A stretch of DNA of 9,621 nt, from contig JAJYIO010000059.1 of the NCBI GenBank assembly GCA_021790035.1, forward strand, positions 1-9,621. The letters are read 5' to 3'. Below, piece by piece: positions 1 through 5,979 of this stretch. The notes below the pieces were generated by a model. It was not told the origin of the DNA, did not search any database, and saw only the letters and a program-made list of their open reading frames with translations. Each line of letters begins with the position of its first letter. The stretch's first letter is position 1. The translations under genes were made by a program, and so were the position numbers. The DNA is from a bacterium. GTDB taxonomy: Bacteria > Cyanobacteriota > Sericytochromatia > S15B-MN24 > VGJW01.

Positions 1-716
1 CCGCCGTCGCCCAGGCTGCCCAGAGAGGGGACGTCCTGGGCGCTGCCAACGCGGCTGCGCAGCTGGCCGACACCGGGGCTGGACAGCTCGGCTTCAGCTC
101 GAGCGGGATCGACGAGGCCGCCAAGCTGGTCGACCAGGGTGCCGCCGTCGCCCAGGCTGCCCAGAGAGGGGACGTCCTGGGCGCTGCCAACGCGGCCGCG
201 CAGCTGGCCGACACCGGGGCTGCAAGGCTCGGCTTCAGCTCGAACGGGATCGACCAGGCCGCCAAGGTCGTCGACCAGGGTGCCGCCGTAGCCCAGGCTG
301 CCCAGAGAGGGGACGTCCTGGGCGCTGCCAACGCGGCTGCGTCGTTCGCCGCGAACGGTGCCGCGGATCTCGGATACCAGCAAGCCGCCAGCAAGATCGG
401 CCAGGTCCAGAACGACGTCAACAACATAGCGAGTCTCCAGGGGCAGGCCCTCAAGACCGCGCGCAATCTGGCCCAGAGTCAGCGGAACGTTCTTCGGGGA
501 TCCTTGGCCAAGGTCGGAAAGAACTCCAAGAGCGCGTTCAAGTCCGTCCACGATGTCGATGCGGCTGCCGAGGCACTGGACCAGACCCTGCGGGCTGGAG
601 CCAATGCCGTGGGCGGAGATCTCGCCAAGGCGCCGGCGGCCGGCGTGACTGCGTTCGCCCCGCTGACGACGACCGCCCAGGAGGACGTCAAGAAGCTGGC
701 CACTGATCTGACCTGA
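1..716 (+). CDS. Alanine-rich tandem-repeat protein, 5' end outside the window
   Basis: The reading frame whose codons begin at base 3 is open from the window edge to a TGA at 714-716, giving 237 visible residues. The gene therefore starts upstream. The visible part begins with copies of a 47-residue unit (AVAQAAQRGDVLGAANAAA..., then a GFSS(S/N)GID segment and a VDQGA end), two full and a third that diverges after about 19 residues. The remaining 120 or so residues are non-repetitive, rich in Ala, Gln, Asn and Lys, and look helical (for example around the AAAEALDQTLRAGANAV stretch). No cysteine, signal peptide or membrane segment is visible, but the N-terminus is missing. I do not recognise a family. 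A structural, surface or secreted helical repeat protein is possible but unproven. The next gene follows after 20 bp on the same strand, so the two may be cotranscribed. Confidence 0.75.
   Translation, partial: AVAQAAQRGDVLGAANAAAQLADTGAGQLGFSSSGIDEAAKLVDQGAAVAQAAQRGDVLGAANAAAQLADTGAARLGFSSNGIDQAAKVVDQGAAVAQAAQRGDVLGAANAAASFAANGAADLGYQQAASKIGQVQNDVNNIASLQGQALKTARNLAQSQRNVLRGSLAKVGKNSKSAFKSVHDVDAAAEALDQTLRAGANAVGGDLAKAPAAGVTAFAPLTTTAQEDVKKLATDLT
3..341 (+). repeat. In-frame 141-bp tandem repeat (two full copies plus a partial third)
   Basis: Copies begin at 3, 144 and 285, an exact 141-bp period that keeps the 47-codon frame. By hand alignment copies 1 and 2 differ at about 8 of 141 positions. 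Copy 3 matches for its first 57 bases with one difference (GTC to GTA) and then diverges. The array continues past the left edge, so the true copy number is unknown. At the variable GCT/GCC codon copy 3 agrees with copy 1 rather than copy 2, which fits shuffling or conversion among copies. Confidence 0.9.
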
Positions 717-736
717 AATCGGTCTAGAGGCAGCAC

Positions 737-1315
737 ATGTCTTCCCTGCCCGACATCGAGCAAGTCGCCGTCGCGATCGACCTGTGGAGGCAGTTCGACG
801 CGCAGCGGGGCGAGCCCGGCGAGAACACCATCCAGGCGCTGGCCGAGGCCGTCGCGGCGGCCTCGAGCTTCGATGCCACGGATCTCCAGAACACGACGGT
901 GACATTCATGTCCTCGGTCCAGGATGCCCTGGAGTCGGGGGCGTGCCGGGACCGTCGCGTCCTCCACCGCAGGTGGATTGTCGGGCTGATCCTGGGGCTC
1001 GAGCGCAGGGGGTACGACCTCGACGAAGTCGCGTACATCATCGCGTACATCATCCTGTGCATCGCCGTGGAGCGAGGGATGATCCTCGCCGTCGTCGCGC
1101 ACTCCGTGGCCTGGTCTTTCGGAAACGTTCATCGCCGCCTCGGCTGGGACGAGGACCTCAAGGGCCGCCTCCAGGCTGCCCTCGCGCGGGGCCTCACGGA
1201 CGCCGAGGTCCACCTGGGGAGTGAGGTCGAGCAGCACGTCAGCCGCTGGATGCGTGAGAACCTCGTCCGTGGCTGGAGGGCGGGCGAATTCTGGGGCAGA
1301 TTGGCGCGTCGATAG
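737..1315 (+). CDS. Hypothetical protein, 192 aa, with central hydrophobic segment
   Basis: The frame opens at ATG 737, 20 bp after the preceding stop, with a TAGAGG Shine-Dalgarno-like sequence at 725-730 six bases ahead of it, and ends at TAG 1313-1315. The first 75 residues are acidic and Ala/Asp/Glu rich. Residues 75-95 are basic (RRVLHRRW, then LGLERRGYDLD). A hydrophobic stretch at about 98-125 (VAYIIAYIILCIAV... to VVAHSVAW) could be one membrane or buried helix. The C-terminus is amphipathic and basic with several Trp (HVSRWMRENLVRGWRAGEFWGRLARR). There is no signal peptide. I do not recognise the family. Its position behind the repeat-protein gene suggests a shared function, which is inference only. 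An internal 12-bp duplication encodes AYII twice. Confidence 0.8.
   Translation: MSSLPDIEQVAVAIDLWRQFDAQRGEPGENTIQALAEAVAAASSFDATDLQNTTVTFMSSVQDALESGACRDRRVLHRRWIVGLILGLERRGYDLDEVAYIIAYIILCIAVERGMILAVVAHSVAWSFGNVHRRLGWDEDLKGRLQAALARGLTDAEVHLGSEVEQHVSRWMRENLVRGWRAGEFWGRLARR
1031..1054 (+). repeat. Perfect 12-bp tandem duplication inside a coding region
   Basis: GCGTACATCATC occurs twice back to back (1031-1042 and 1043-1054), giving AYII-AYII at residues 99-106 of the hypothetical protein and lengthening its hydrophobic segment by four residues, about one helical turn. Perfect identity suggests a recent slippage event. Confidence 0.9.
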
Positions 1316-1323
1316 GCTGGTTT

Positions 1324-1364
1324 AGCGCCGCAGGGCGCCATCCCGGGGGCCGGCTGGCGGCGCT
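1324..1364. terminator. GC hairpin between convergent genes, possible bidirectional terminator
   Basis: AGCGCCGC at 1324-1331 pairs perfectly with GCGGCGCT at 1357-1364 around a GC-rich 25-base loop. It sits between a + strand stop at 1315 and a - strand stop at 1394, where a terminator is expected. No T-run follows the stem on either strand, so it is not a classic intrinsic terminator. Confidence 0.35.
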
Positions 1365-1393
1365 GAATGAACACGCCGGATCGAGAGGGATCC

Positions 1394-2185
1394 TCAGCTC
1401 GCGAACCGGGCCTGGATGAAGAGCCCGTAATGGTCGCTGGGATAGACCGGGTCGGCGTGGTCGAGTACGACGCGCGCCTCCTGGATCTCGGCACCAAAAG
1501 GACAAAATGCGTAGTCCAGGCGGCGCGAGGGATCGGTGGACTTCTGCGTCAGCGGGTTGGTGCGTTCCCAGGTGAACCCGGGCAGATCGGGGTGAAGGCG
1601 CCGATACGAATCGACGAGCAGGCTCGAGGCCTCGGCGATCGCAGGCTCGTTCTCGGTGGCATCGAGATCTCCGGCGAGTACGAGCCGGGCATCCTCCTGA
1701 CAAAGCCCGAGCGACCACAGGTAATCGAGCAGGACCCCCAGTTGTCGCAGCCGGACGTTGATCTGCTCCAGGTGCCAGGACAGGTGGACCGTGGCGACGA
1801 CCACGTCCCCGCCGGGGGCAAGCAATCTGACCAGGAGCGCCACGCGAGGGTCCGGTCCGTTGATTCCTCCTGGCGGCAGGCGGCGCGACTCGGCGTAGGC
1901 GATCGGCCAGCGGGATGCCACGGCCACGCCTCCGACCTCCTCGGCGGCGATCTCGGCCGGGTTGCCGTAGGGCGCAAACGCACCGTAGGGCAGATTTAGC
2001 GCCTCCCCGACCGCAACGGCCTGGTTGTAGGGTTCGTTGCCGCCGCGGACGGTGGTCTCCTGCAAGCACACCACGTCCGGAGCCAGGGCCGTGAGCTGTC
2101 TGACGGCGGAGCCAAACCTGAGGCCCAGCCAGTCGAACTGCATGCCTGCGACATTCAAGGTGACGCAGCGAACGATCGTGGACAT
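1394..2185 (-). CDS. Endonuclease/exonuclease/phosphatase (EEP) family hydrolase
   Basis: This 263-residue protein carries the EEP fold signature in order: TLNVAG (metal-side Asn11), LQET (metal-binding Glu43), ATVHLSW (His134), AGDLDA (Asp173), RRLDYAF (Arg222, Asp224) and PSDHYGL (Asp251, His252). The family cleaves phosphodiester or phosphomonoester bonds with Mg2+ and includes ExoIII-type AP endonucleases, nucleases and phosphatases; the substrate here cannot be read from sequence. The usual GDxN catalytic motif is GDLD, with Asp175 replacing Asn, a variant I recall from other EEP branches. There is no signal peptide, so it is probably cytoplasmic. I prefer ATG at 2185 because GGTGAGGG lies just upstream; a GTG at 2194 would add three residues and overlap the PolX stop by 4 bp. 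Either way it is translationally coupled to PolX. Family confidence is high, role uncertain. Confidence 0.9.
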   Translation of the reverse strand: MSTIVRCVTLNVAGMQFDWLGLRFGSAVRQLTALAPDVVCLQETTVRGGNEPYNQAVAVGEALNLPYGAFAPYGNPAEIAAEEVGGVAVASRWPIAYAESRRLPPGGINGPDPRVALLVRLLAPGGDVVVATVHLSWHLEQINVRLRQLGVLLDYLWSLGLCQEDARLVLAGDLDATENEPAIAEASSLLVDSYRRLHPDLPGFTWERTNPLTQKSTDPSRRLDYAFCPFGAEIQEARVVLDHADPVYPSDHYGLFIQARFAS

Positions 2186-2190
2186 GTCCC

Positions 2191-3945
2191 TCACCGCCGC
2201 CCGAGGGCGCCAGGAGCCGCCAGCTGTCGGCTTGAGATGAAGGCCGCGAGCCGATCCGCCGGCCAGGTGTTGAGCACCTGCTCGGGCTTGAGCCAGGCGC
2301 GGCGAGCCACGGCAACCGCCAGGCGCATCGCGCCGAGCCCCTCGATCGAGTGCGCGTCCGAACCGAGGCTGAAGACCACGCCCTGGTCGCCAGCGCGCCG
2401 GGCTGACAGGTCCGGGAGGTCGAGCCGCAGGTACGAACCGTTGATCTCGAGAGCCTTGCCGTGCTGGCGAGCTGCCTCGATGACCTGATCGAGGTCGAAG
2501 GCGTAGGGCGGGCGGGTACCCAGGAGGCGGCCGCTCGGATGATTCAGGATGCGCACCAGCGGATGAGCCAGGGCCCGCAGCAGCCGGGCCGTGATGCGCC
2601 GTGATTCCTGGCGCGTGGCGACGTGCAGGGAAGCCGTCACGATGTCGAACCCGGCGAGGATGTCGGCGGGAAAGTCCAGCTCGCCCGAGGCCCGGATCTC
2701 GAGTTCGATTCCGTGAAGAATCTCGAATGGCGCGAGAACCAGACGCAGGGCAGCGATCTCCTGGCGTTGCCGGGCCAGCTTGGCCAGATCGAGACCGTGG
2801 GTGATGCCGAGTCCCGGCGAGTGGTCCGTGATGGCCAGGAACTCGTAGCCGAGCGCCTTTGCCGCCCTAGCCATGGCCTCGATCCCGGCTTCGCCGTCGG
2901 AGTAAGTCGTGTGCGAATGAAAATCGCCCCGCACGTCCGAAGACTCGAGGAGACGAGGGAGCCTGCCCGCTCCGGCCGCCTCGACTTCTCCGGCGTCCTC
3001 GCGGAGTTCGGGCGGAATCCAGGCCAGGTCCAGCCGCTCGTAGATCTCCTCTTCGGTCCGTCCGGCCACGCGTGACCCCGTGTCGACCTCGAAGAGGCCG
3101 TATTCGTTGAGCTTGAGCCCCCGCGCCAGGGCGCGCTCGCGCAGGGCGATGTTGTGGGCCTTGGACCCCGTGAAGTACTGCAGCGCAGCGCCCCAGGAGC
3201 TCTTCGGGACGACCCGCACGTCCACCTGGTGCGCCCCGGGCGCCAGGAACGTGATCTTGGTAGGCCCCGAGGCGATGATCTCGGGCGAGAACGGCAGCCC
3301 ATGCACCAGTGCATCTTGAACGATCGCCGCATCCTCGGCTGCGACGAGAACGTCGAGGTCGCCGACCGTCTCCTTCCAGCGGCGCACGCTGCCTGCCGTC
3401 TCGGCCAGCTCGATGCCGGAAAAGGCCCGCAAACTGCTGACGATGCGCTCGGCCAGCGGCAAGGCCATGCCCAGGGGGATGCGTCGCGAACGCTCGGCCA
3501 GTCGCTCGATCTCCTTGAGGATGCTGGCCTCGGTCGTCTCGCCCAGCCCCTTCAAGGTGCGGAGCCTTCCCTGCCGGCAGGCGTCGGCCAGCTCGGTCGC
3601 AGTCTGGACGTGGAGGGAGTCGTAGATCATCCTGGCCCGGCGCGGACCCACGCCCGGGATATGGGTCAGCTCGAGGACTCCCGGAGGGGCCTCGAGGCGC
3701 ATCGAATCCAGGTAGGCGCTGGTGCCCGTGGTGAGGTAGTCCGCGATCTTTGCGGCGATCGACGGGCCGACGCCGGGGATCTCCTGGAGCTTCCCGGCGG
3801 CGAAGATCTGGCGGATATCCTCGGTCAGGAACGAGACGTTCCGGGCGGCCTCCTGGTAGGCGCGGATCCGGAAAGGGCTCTCCTGCTTGAGTTCCAGGGC
3901 CGAGGCGATGTTCTCGAGAAGGGCCACCACATCGGCGTTTGGCAT
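2191..3945 (-). CDS. polX: DNA polymerase/3'-5' exonuclease PolX
   Basis: The 584-residue protein matches bacterial PolX in length and domain order. The N-terminal 8-kDa-type region has helix-hairpin-helix motifs IPGVGPSIAAKI (56-67) and IPGVGPRRARMI (96-107), with a further LKGLGETTEASIL segment (131-143). The family X nucleotidyltransferase core carries AGSVRRWKETVGDLDVLV (184-201) with Asp196 and Asp198, and the third Asp in VDVRVV (Asp242). The C-terminal PHP phosphoesterase domain keeps its metal ligands: DFHSHT (His343, His345), ITDHS (Asp374, His375), GIELEI (Glu414), SLHVA (His441), LNHPSG (His469) and GSDAHS (Asp530, His532). PolX fills short gaps and trims 3' ends in base excision repair. 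All key residues are present, so it should be active. Start ATG 3945 gives the normal family N-terminus; no clear Shine-Dalgarno precedes it. The downstream EEP gene is probably cotranscribed. Confidence 0.96.
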   Translation of the reverse strand: MPNADVVALLENIASALELKQESPFRIRAYQEAARNVSFLTEDIRQIFAAGKLQEIPGVGPSIAAKIADYLTTGTSAYLDSMRLEAPPGVLELTHIPGVGPRRARMIYDSLHVQTATELADACRQGRLRTLKGLGETTEASILKEIERLAERSRRIPLGMALPLAERIVSSLRAFSGIELAETAGSVRRWKETVGDLDVLVAAEDAAIVQDALVHGLPFSPEIIASGPTKITFLAPGAHQVDVRVVPKSSWGAALQYFTGSKAHNIALRERALARGLKLNEYGLFEVDTGSRVAGRTEEEIYERLDLAWIPPELREDAGEVEAAGAGRLPRLLESSDVRGDFHSHTTYSDGEAGIEAMARAAKALGYEFLAITDHSPGLGITHGLDLAKLARQRQEIAALRLVLAPFEILHGIELEIRASGELDFPADILAGFDIVTASLHVATRQESRRITARLLRALAHPLVRILNHPSGRLLGTRPPYAFDLDQVIEAARQHGKALEINGSYLRLDLPDLSARRAGDQGVVFSLGSDAHSIEGLGAMRLAVAVARRAWLKPEQVLNTWPADRLAAFISSRQLAAPGALGRR

Positions 3946-3957
3946 GGCATCAGGACA

Positions 3958-4056
3958 CTACCAGCAAAGGGCGATCTTCGCCTCGGTCGCGATGACCAAG
4001 TATCCATCTGGATCACCGCCGAAAGTCGGTCCAGGCGGGGTCACCTTGACCGTCAT
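3958..4056 (-). CDS. Possible 32-aa small ORF upstream of PolX
   Basis: The - strand ORF starts at ATG 4056, preceded by GGCGGA, and ends at TAG 3960-3958. It encodes MTVKVTPPGPTFGG... and ends IALCW. It ends 12 bp before the PolX start and lies in the same frame, separated by the single TAG and four sense codons. It could be a leader ORF coupling ribosomes onto PolX, which lacks its own clear ribosome binding site, or an independent microprotein, or chance. The composition looks protein-like, but I recognise no family. Confidence 0.3.
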   Translation of the reverse strand: MTVKVTPPGPTFGGDPDGYLVIATEAKIALCW

Positions 4057-4165
4057 CCATTCCGCCAGGCTTCGTCAACCGCTGCAGTGCCTGCCAACGT
4101 ACCTGTCGTGTATGCTGCGCGGATTTCCTCGCCTGGCAGAGGCCTTCCAAGCAATGTGAACCTGT

Positions 4166-5620
4166 TTAGCTCCGGAGCGAGGCGGTCATCGCCATGAAGG
4201 TCCGGCGGCCTTCGTCCATCGGGCCACCCGCCAGATGCTCGCTGGAGATCTCCTTGTCGAGGGCGGTGATCCGCTTGCTGGTCGTCGGGTGGTCCGACAG
4301 CAGCTCGGAGGTTGGCTGCTCGATCTTCTCGATCTTGGCGAGGAACTGGACGATCCCGTTGGGATCATAGCCTGCCTCGGCCTCCAGGCGCGCTCCACCG
4401 GCATCAGCTGCGCTCTCCATCTGGCGGCTCATGCCGTCTTCGGCCAGTTTGAGCGCCATGGCGCCGGCATCGGTGATCTGCGGACTGTTGGTTTCCCCGA
4501 GCGTGGCGAGTTCGATCCCCGATGCGACGAGCTGGTGCTGGATCAAGGAGATCCCATTGCGATTCTCCACGTGCGTCATCTCGTGGCCAAGGACGCCGGC
4601 CAGTTGCGCCTCGCTGCCCATCATCTTGAGAGCGCCCGTGGTGATGAAGATGTAGCCGCCTGGCAGGGCAAAGGAATTGGGCACGTCGCTCTGCACGATC
4701 TGAACCTGGTAATGGATATCCCTGCGCTTGCGGTAGACCGCGAGCTTGTCCAGGACACCTTGAACGTAGGCGCTGAGCCTGGGATCGGCGGTGTAAGGGG
4801 GATTCTGGATGAGCGCCTGCTTGGCGGCGTTCTTGCCGATCGCGATCTCGGTCTTGGTGGAGATCAGAGCCGGCGCCAGCAAGCCAGCCAGCGCGATGAC
4901 CCCGCCAGCGATCTCCTCCACCTTGCGCGTCGTCGAATCGCTGCCGGTCTGCCCGTACCCGTAGCCGTAACCATAGCCGTAACCATAGGGCGAAGACGAA
5001 CCCTCGACCTGCGGCATCTGCCAGCTCGAGCCAGGCGAACTGGAGGGCAGATCCACCGGCGGCTGCCAGGCACCCATCGATACCGGCGGCTGCCATCCAC
5101 CGCCATCGCGGGGGGCCGGCCCACCGGCGGTGACGGTGGTGACGCTGGCGGACGCGGTACTGTCGGTGGACGTCGTGGTGGCAGCTGGCGGCGGAGCTGG
5201 CGGCGGAGCCTCCGGCGGAGCCTCCGGCGGAGCTTGCGACGCCGAGCGGGTCGAGGTGGCCTTGGGCGTGGACCTGGCCGGCGGCTGCTCGCGCTGCGCC
5301 GCACGTGCCTTGGCCACCACGGCCTTGGTCTCGGTCGCCCCGGCCGGGATCTTGAGCACATCGCCGGGATAGATCCAGTGACCATCGGCGCTCCGGCGCC
5401 GCCGGCCCGAGGTCGTGATCTTGGGGTTGGCCGCCAGGAGGGCGGCCGGCGAGACCCCGAACGTGTGGGCGATCGCATCGATGGTATCGCCCTTCCGGAC
5501 GGTATAGCCCGCGAGCTCCACCGCATCGGACGGCACGCCCGACTGCACCGCCGGCGAGGCCGCTGCGGGCCGATGGCTCTTGACGGCTGAAGAGCCGCCG
5601 GTGCTCTGGACGCGATCCAT
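4166..5620 (-). CDS. LysM domain plus M48-family zinc metalloprotease
   Basis: From ATG 5620 (AAAAGG seven bases upstream) the product is 484 residues. A LysM domain spans about 38-92 (YTVRKGDTIDAIAHTFGVS... to WIYPGDVLKIP), normally a peptidoglycan-binding module. A Pro/Ala/Ser/Thr-rich linker follows (about 95-230), with APPE repeats, two WQPPV copies (176-180, 185-189) and a YG run (212-223). A hydrophobic segment sits at 236-253. The peptidase domain has the zinc motif HEMTH (346-350, catalytic Glu347), third ligand Glu402 in MESAAD, then AGYDP and the family-typical SDHPTTSKRI. M48 proteins of the BepA/LoiP sort act on misfolded or cell-envelope proteins. No signal peptide is visible from this start or from the longer open frame, which is odd for an envelope protein. 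Running the start up to 5761 would only add residues encoded by the hairpin-rich leader. Confidence 0.9.
   Translation of the reverse strand: MDRVQSTGGSSAVKSHRPAAASPAVQSGVPSDAVELAGYTVRKGDTIDAIAHTFGVSPAALLAANPKITTSGRRRRSADGHWIYPGDVLKIPAGATETKAVVAKARAAQREQPPARSTPKATSTRSASQAPPEAPPEAPPPAPPPAATTTSTDSTASASVTTVTAGGPAPRDGGGWQPPVSMGAWQPPVDLPSSSPGSSWQMPQVEGSSSPYGYGYGYGYGYGQTGSDSTTRKVEEIAGGVIALAGLLAPALISTKTEIAIGKNAAKQALIQNPPYTADPRLSAYVQGVLDKLAVYRKRRDIHYQVQIVQSDVPNSFALPGGYIFITTGALKMMGSEAQLAGVLGHEMTHVENRNGISLIQHQLVASGIELATLGETNSPQITDAGAMALKLAEDGMSRQMESAADAGGARLEAEAGYDPNGIVQFLAKIEKIEQPTSELLSDHPTTSKRITALDKEISSEHLAGGPMDEGRRTFMAMTASLRS
4952..4987 (-). repeat. Tyr-Gly dipeptide repeat tract in the M48 protease linker
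   Basis: Six consecutive YG dipeptides (residues 212-223) are encoded here by alternating 6-bp and 12-bp repeats. The tract lies just before the hydrophobic segment and the peptidase domain. It is a likely flexible or adhesive linker and a site prone to slippage in whole codons. Confidence 0.8.
5189..5232 (-). repeat. Short GC tandem repeats encoding the APPE/APPP linker
   Basis: On the + strand the unit GGCGGAGCCTCC recurs with small variants, giving APPEAPPEAPPPAPPP in the protease linker (residues about 130-145). It is a low-complexity, proline-rich spacer between the LysM and peptidase domains. Confidence 0.65.
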
Positions 5621-5661
5621 ACCTTTGCCTTTTCTTCCGGGATATCCGCTTACAAGAAACT

Positions 5662-5844
5662 CCCCTTCGGGGCAGTGATTTGCAGGGGGCCTTGCCCCCC
5701 GCAAACTACCCCCGCTGCGGGCACGCTGCTGCGTAGCCCCGCTCGGCAGGTGGCGTTTCATTCGAGAGTGTCGGCGCGGCCGGTGGGGGACTCCTTTGGT
5801 TATACCCCTTTGGGCCCTCGGGCCTGCTTGGTCGGGCGAGCCCG
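5662..5844. repeat. Cluster of six short GC hairpins
   Basis: Hand folding finds: 5662-5672 (CCCC/GGGG, a C(UUCG)G tetraloop in the + sense); 5679-5705 (11 pairs, TTTGC and GGGGGC arms, one A-C mismatch, 3-base loop); 5711-5721 (CCC/GGG with a GCTGC loop); 5723-5734 (ACGC/GCGT); 5813-5824 (GGCC CTCG GGCC); and 5833-5844 (CGGG CGAG CCCG). None is followed by a T-run. If transcribed leftward they would form a structured 5' leader of the protease mRNA; otherwise they may be intergenic palindromic repeats. Confidence 0.55.
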
Positions 5845-5926
5845 TATTGCGGTCAGATGGAAGCCGATGCGCGCTTCTCCTGCTGGCATCAAGTCTGTAA
5901 ACCGGGCGTAATCTCGCTGTCGACCA

Positions 5927-5955
5927 TGGACAATGGAGGTTCGTTGATATAGGAT
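5927..5955 (+). promoter_or_regulatory. Candidate sigma70-type promoter for the ArsR/hyf-like operon
   Basis: TGGACA at 5927-5932 (5 of 6 matches to TTGACA) lies exactly 17 bp before TAGGAT at 5950-5955 (4 of 6 to TATAAT). Transcription would start near 5962, only about 8 bases before the ATG at 5970, so the message would be nearly leaderless. That fits the absence of a well-placed Shine-Dalgarno. The -10 lies inside the inverted repeat described next. Confidence 0.45.
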
Positions 5956-5979
5956 ATCTATATATTCATATGTCCATAT
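5947..5979. promoter_or_regulatory. AT-rich inverted repeats, likely ArsR-family operator
   Basis: ATATAG at 5947-5952 and CTATAT at 5958-5963 form a perfect 6-5-6 inverted repeat over the proposed -10 and start site. A second repeat, ATATG-TC-CATAT at 5968-5979, covers the first codons of the ArsR gene. ArsR/SmtB repressors typically bind AT-rich imperfect palindromes at their own promoters, so autorepression is the natural reading. The AT-rich patch stands out sharply from the GC-rich surroundings. Confidence 0.5.

Larger units (their letters stand above)
5621..5969. other. Divergent intergenic region (349 bp) between the protease and the ArsR operon
   Basis: This gap separates two divergently transcribed units. 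Bases 5621-5850 are GC-rich and packed with short hairpins. Bases 5850-5925 show nothing I can name. Bases 5926-5969 turn abruptly AT-rich and hold a candidate promoter and operator for the + strand operon. On the - strand a TATAAC at 5804-5799 could be a -10 for the protease gene, but no convincing -35 lies at the right distance. No convincing protein is encoded here. Confidence 0.6.

Noticed and set aside
3..341. CRISPR array or mobile-element origin for the left repeats
   Set aside because: The units are 141 bp, contiguous without spacers and in frame within an open coding sequence, so they are protein repeats.
479..1237. - strand open frame (252 codons) across the left block
   Set aside because: It spans two + strand genes and the gap between them, and its Arg/Val/Asp-rich product shows no domain.
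1239..2315. - strand open frame (358 codons) overlapping the EEP gene in another frame
   Set aside because: The EEP frame carries the full ordered motif set; this alternative frame is Arg/Pro/Ser-rich and motif-free.
4073..4078. TTGACG on the - strand as a -35 box for PolX
   Set aside because: No acceptable -10 lies 16-18 bp downstream, so I did not call a promoter there.
3154..4197. Long + strand open frame (347 codons) opposite PolX
   Set aside because: It lies antisense to a PolX with all catalytic motifs. Its Gly/Arg/Asp/Leu-rich product has no family motif and is explained by GC-rich third positions of the real gene.
4235..5590. Long + strand open frame (451 codons) opposite the LysM-M48 gene
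   Set aside because: It is antisense to a protein with clear LysM and HEMTH motifs; its Arg/Gly-rich low-complexity product is a composition shadow.
5621..5761. 47-residue N-terminal extension of the LysM-M48 protein
   Set aside because: The added residues come from the hairpin-rich leader, look unlike protein and supply no signal peptide. ATG 5620 has a reasonable AAAAGG seven bases upstream.
5935..5940. Perfect GGAGGT as the ribosome binding site of the ArsR gene
   Set aside because: It lies 29 bases before the ATG, and the nearby TTG at 5944 meets a stop after two codons. It probably falls between the -35 and -10 elements instead.
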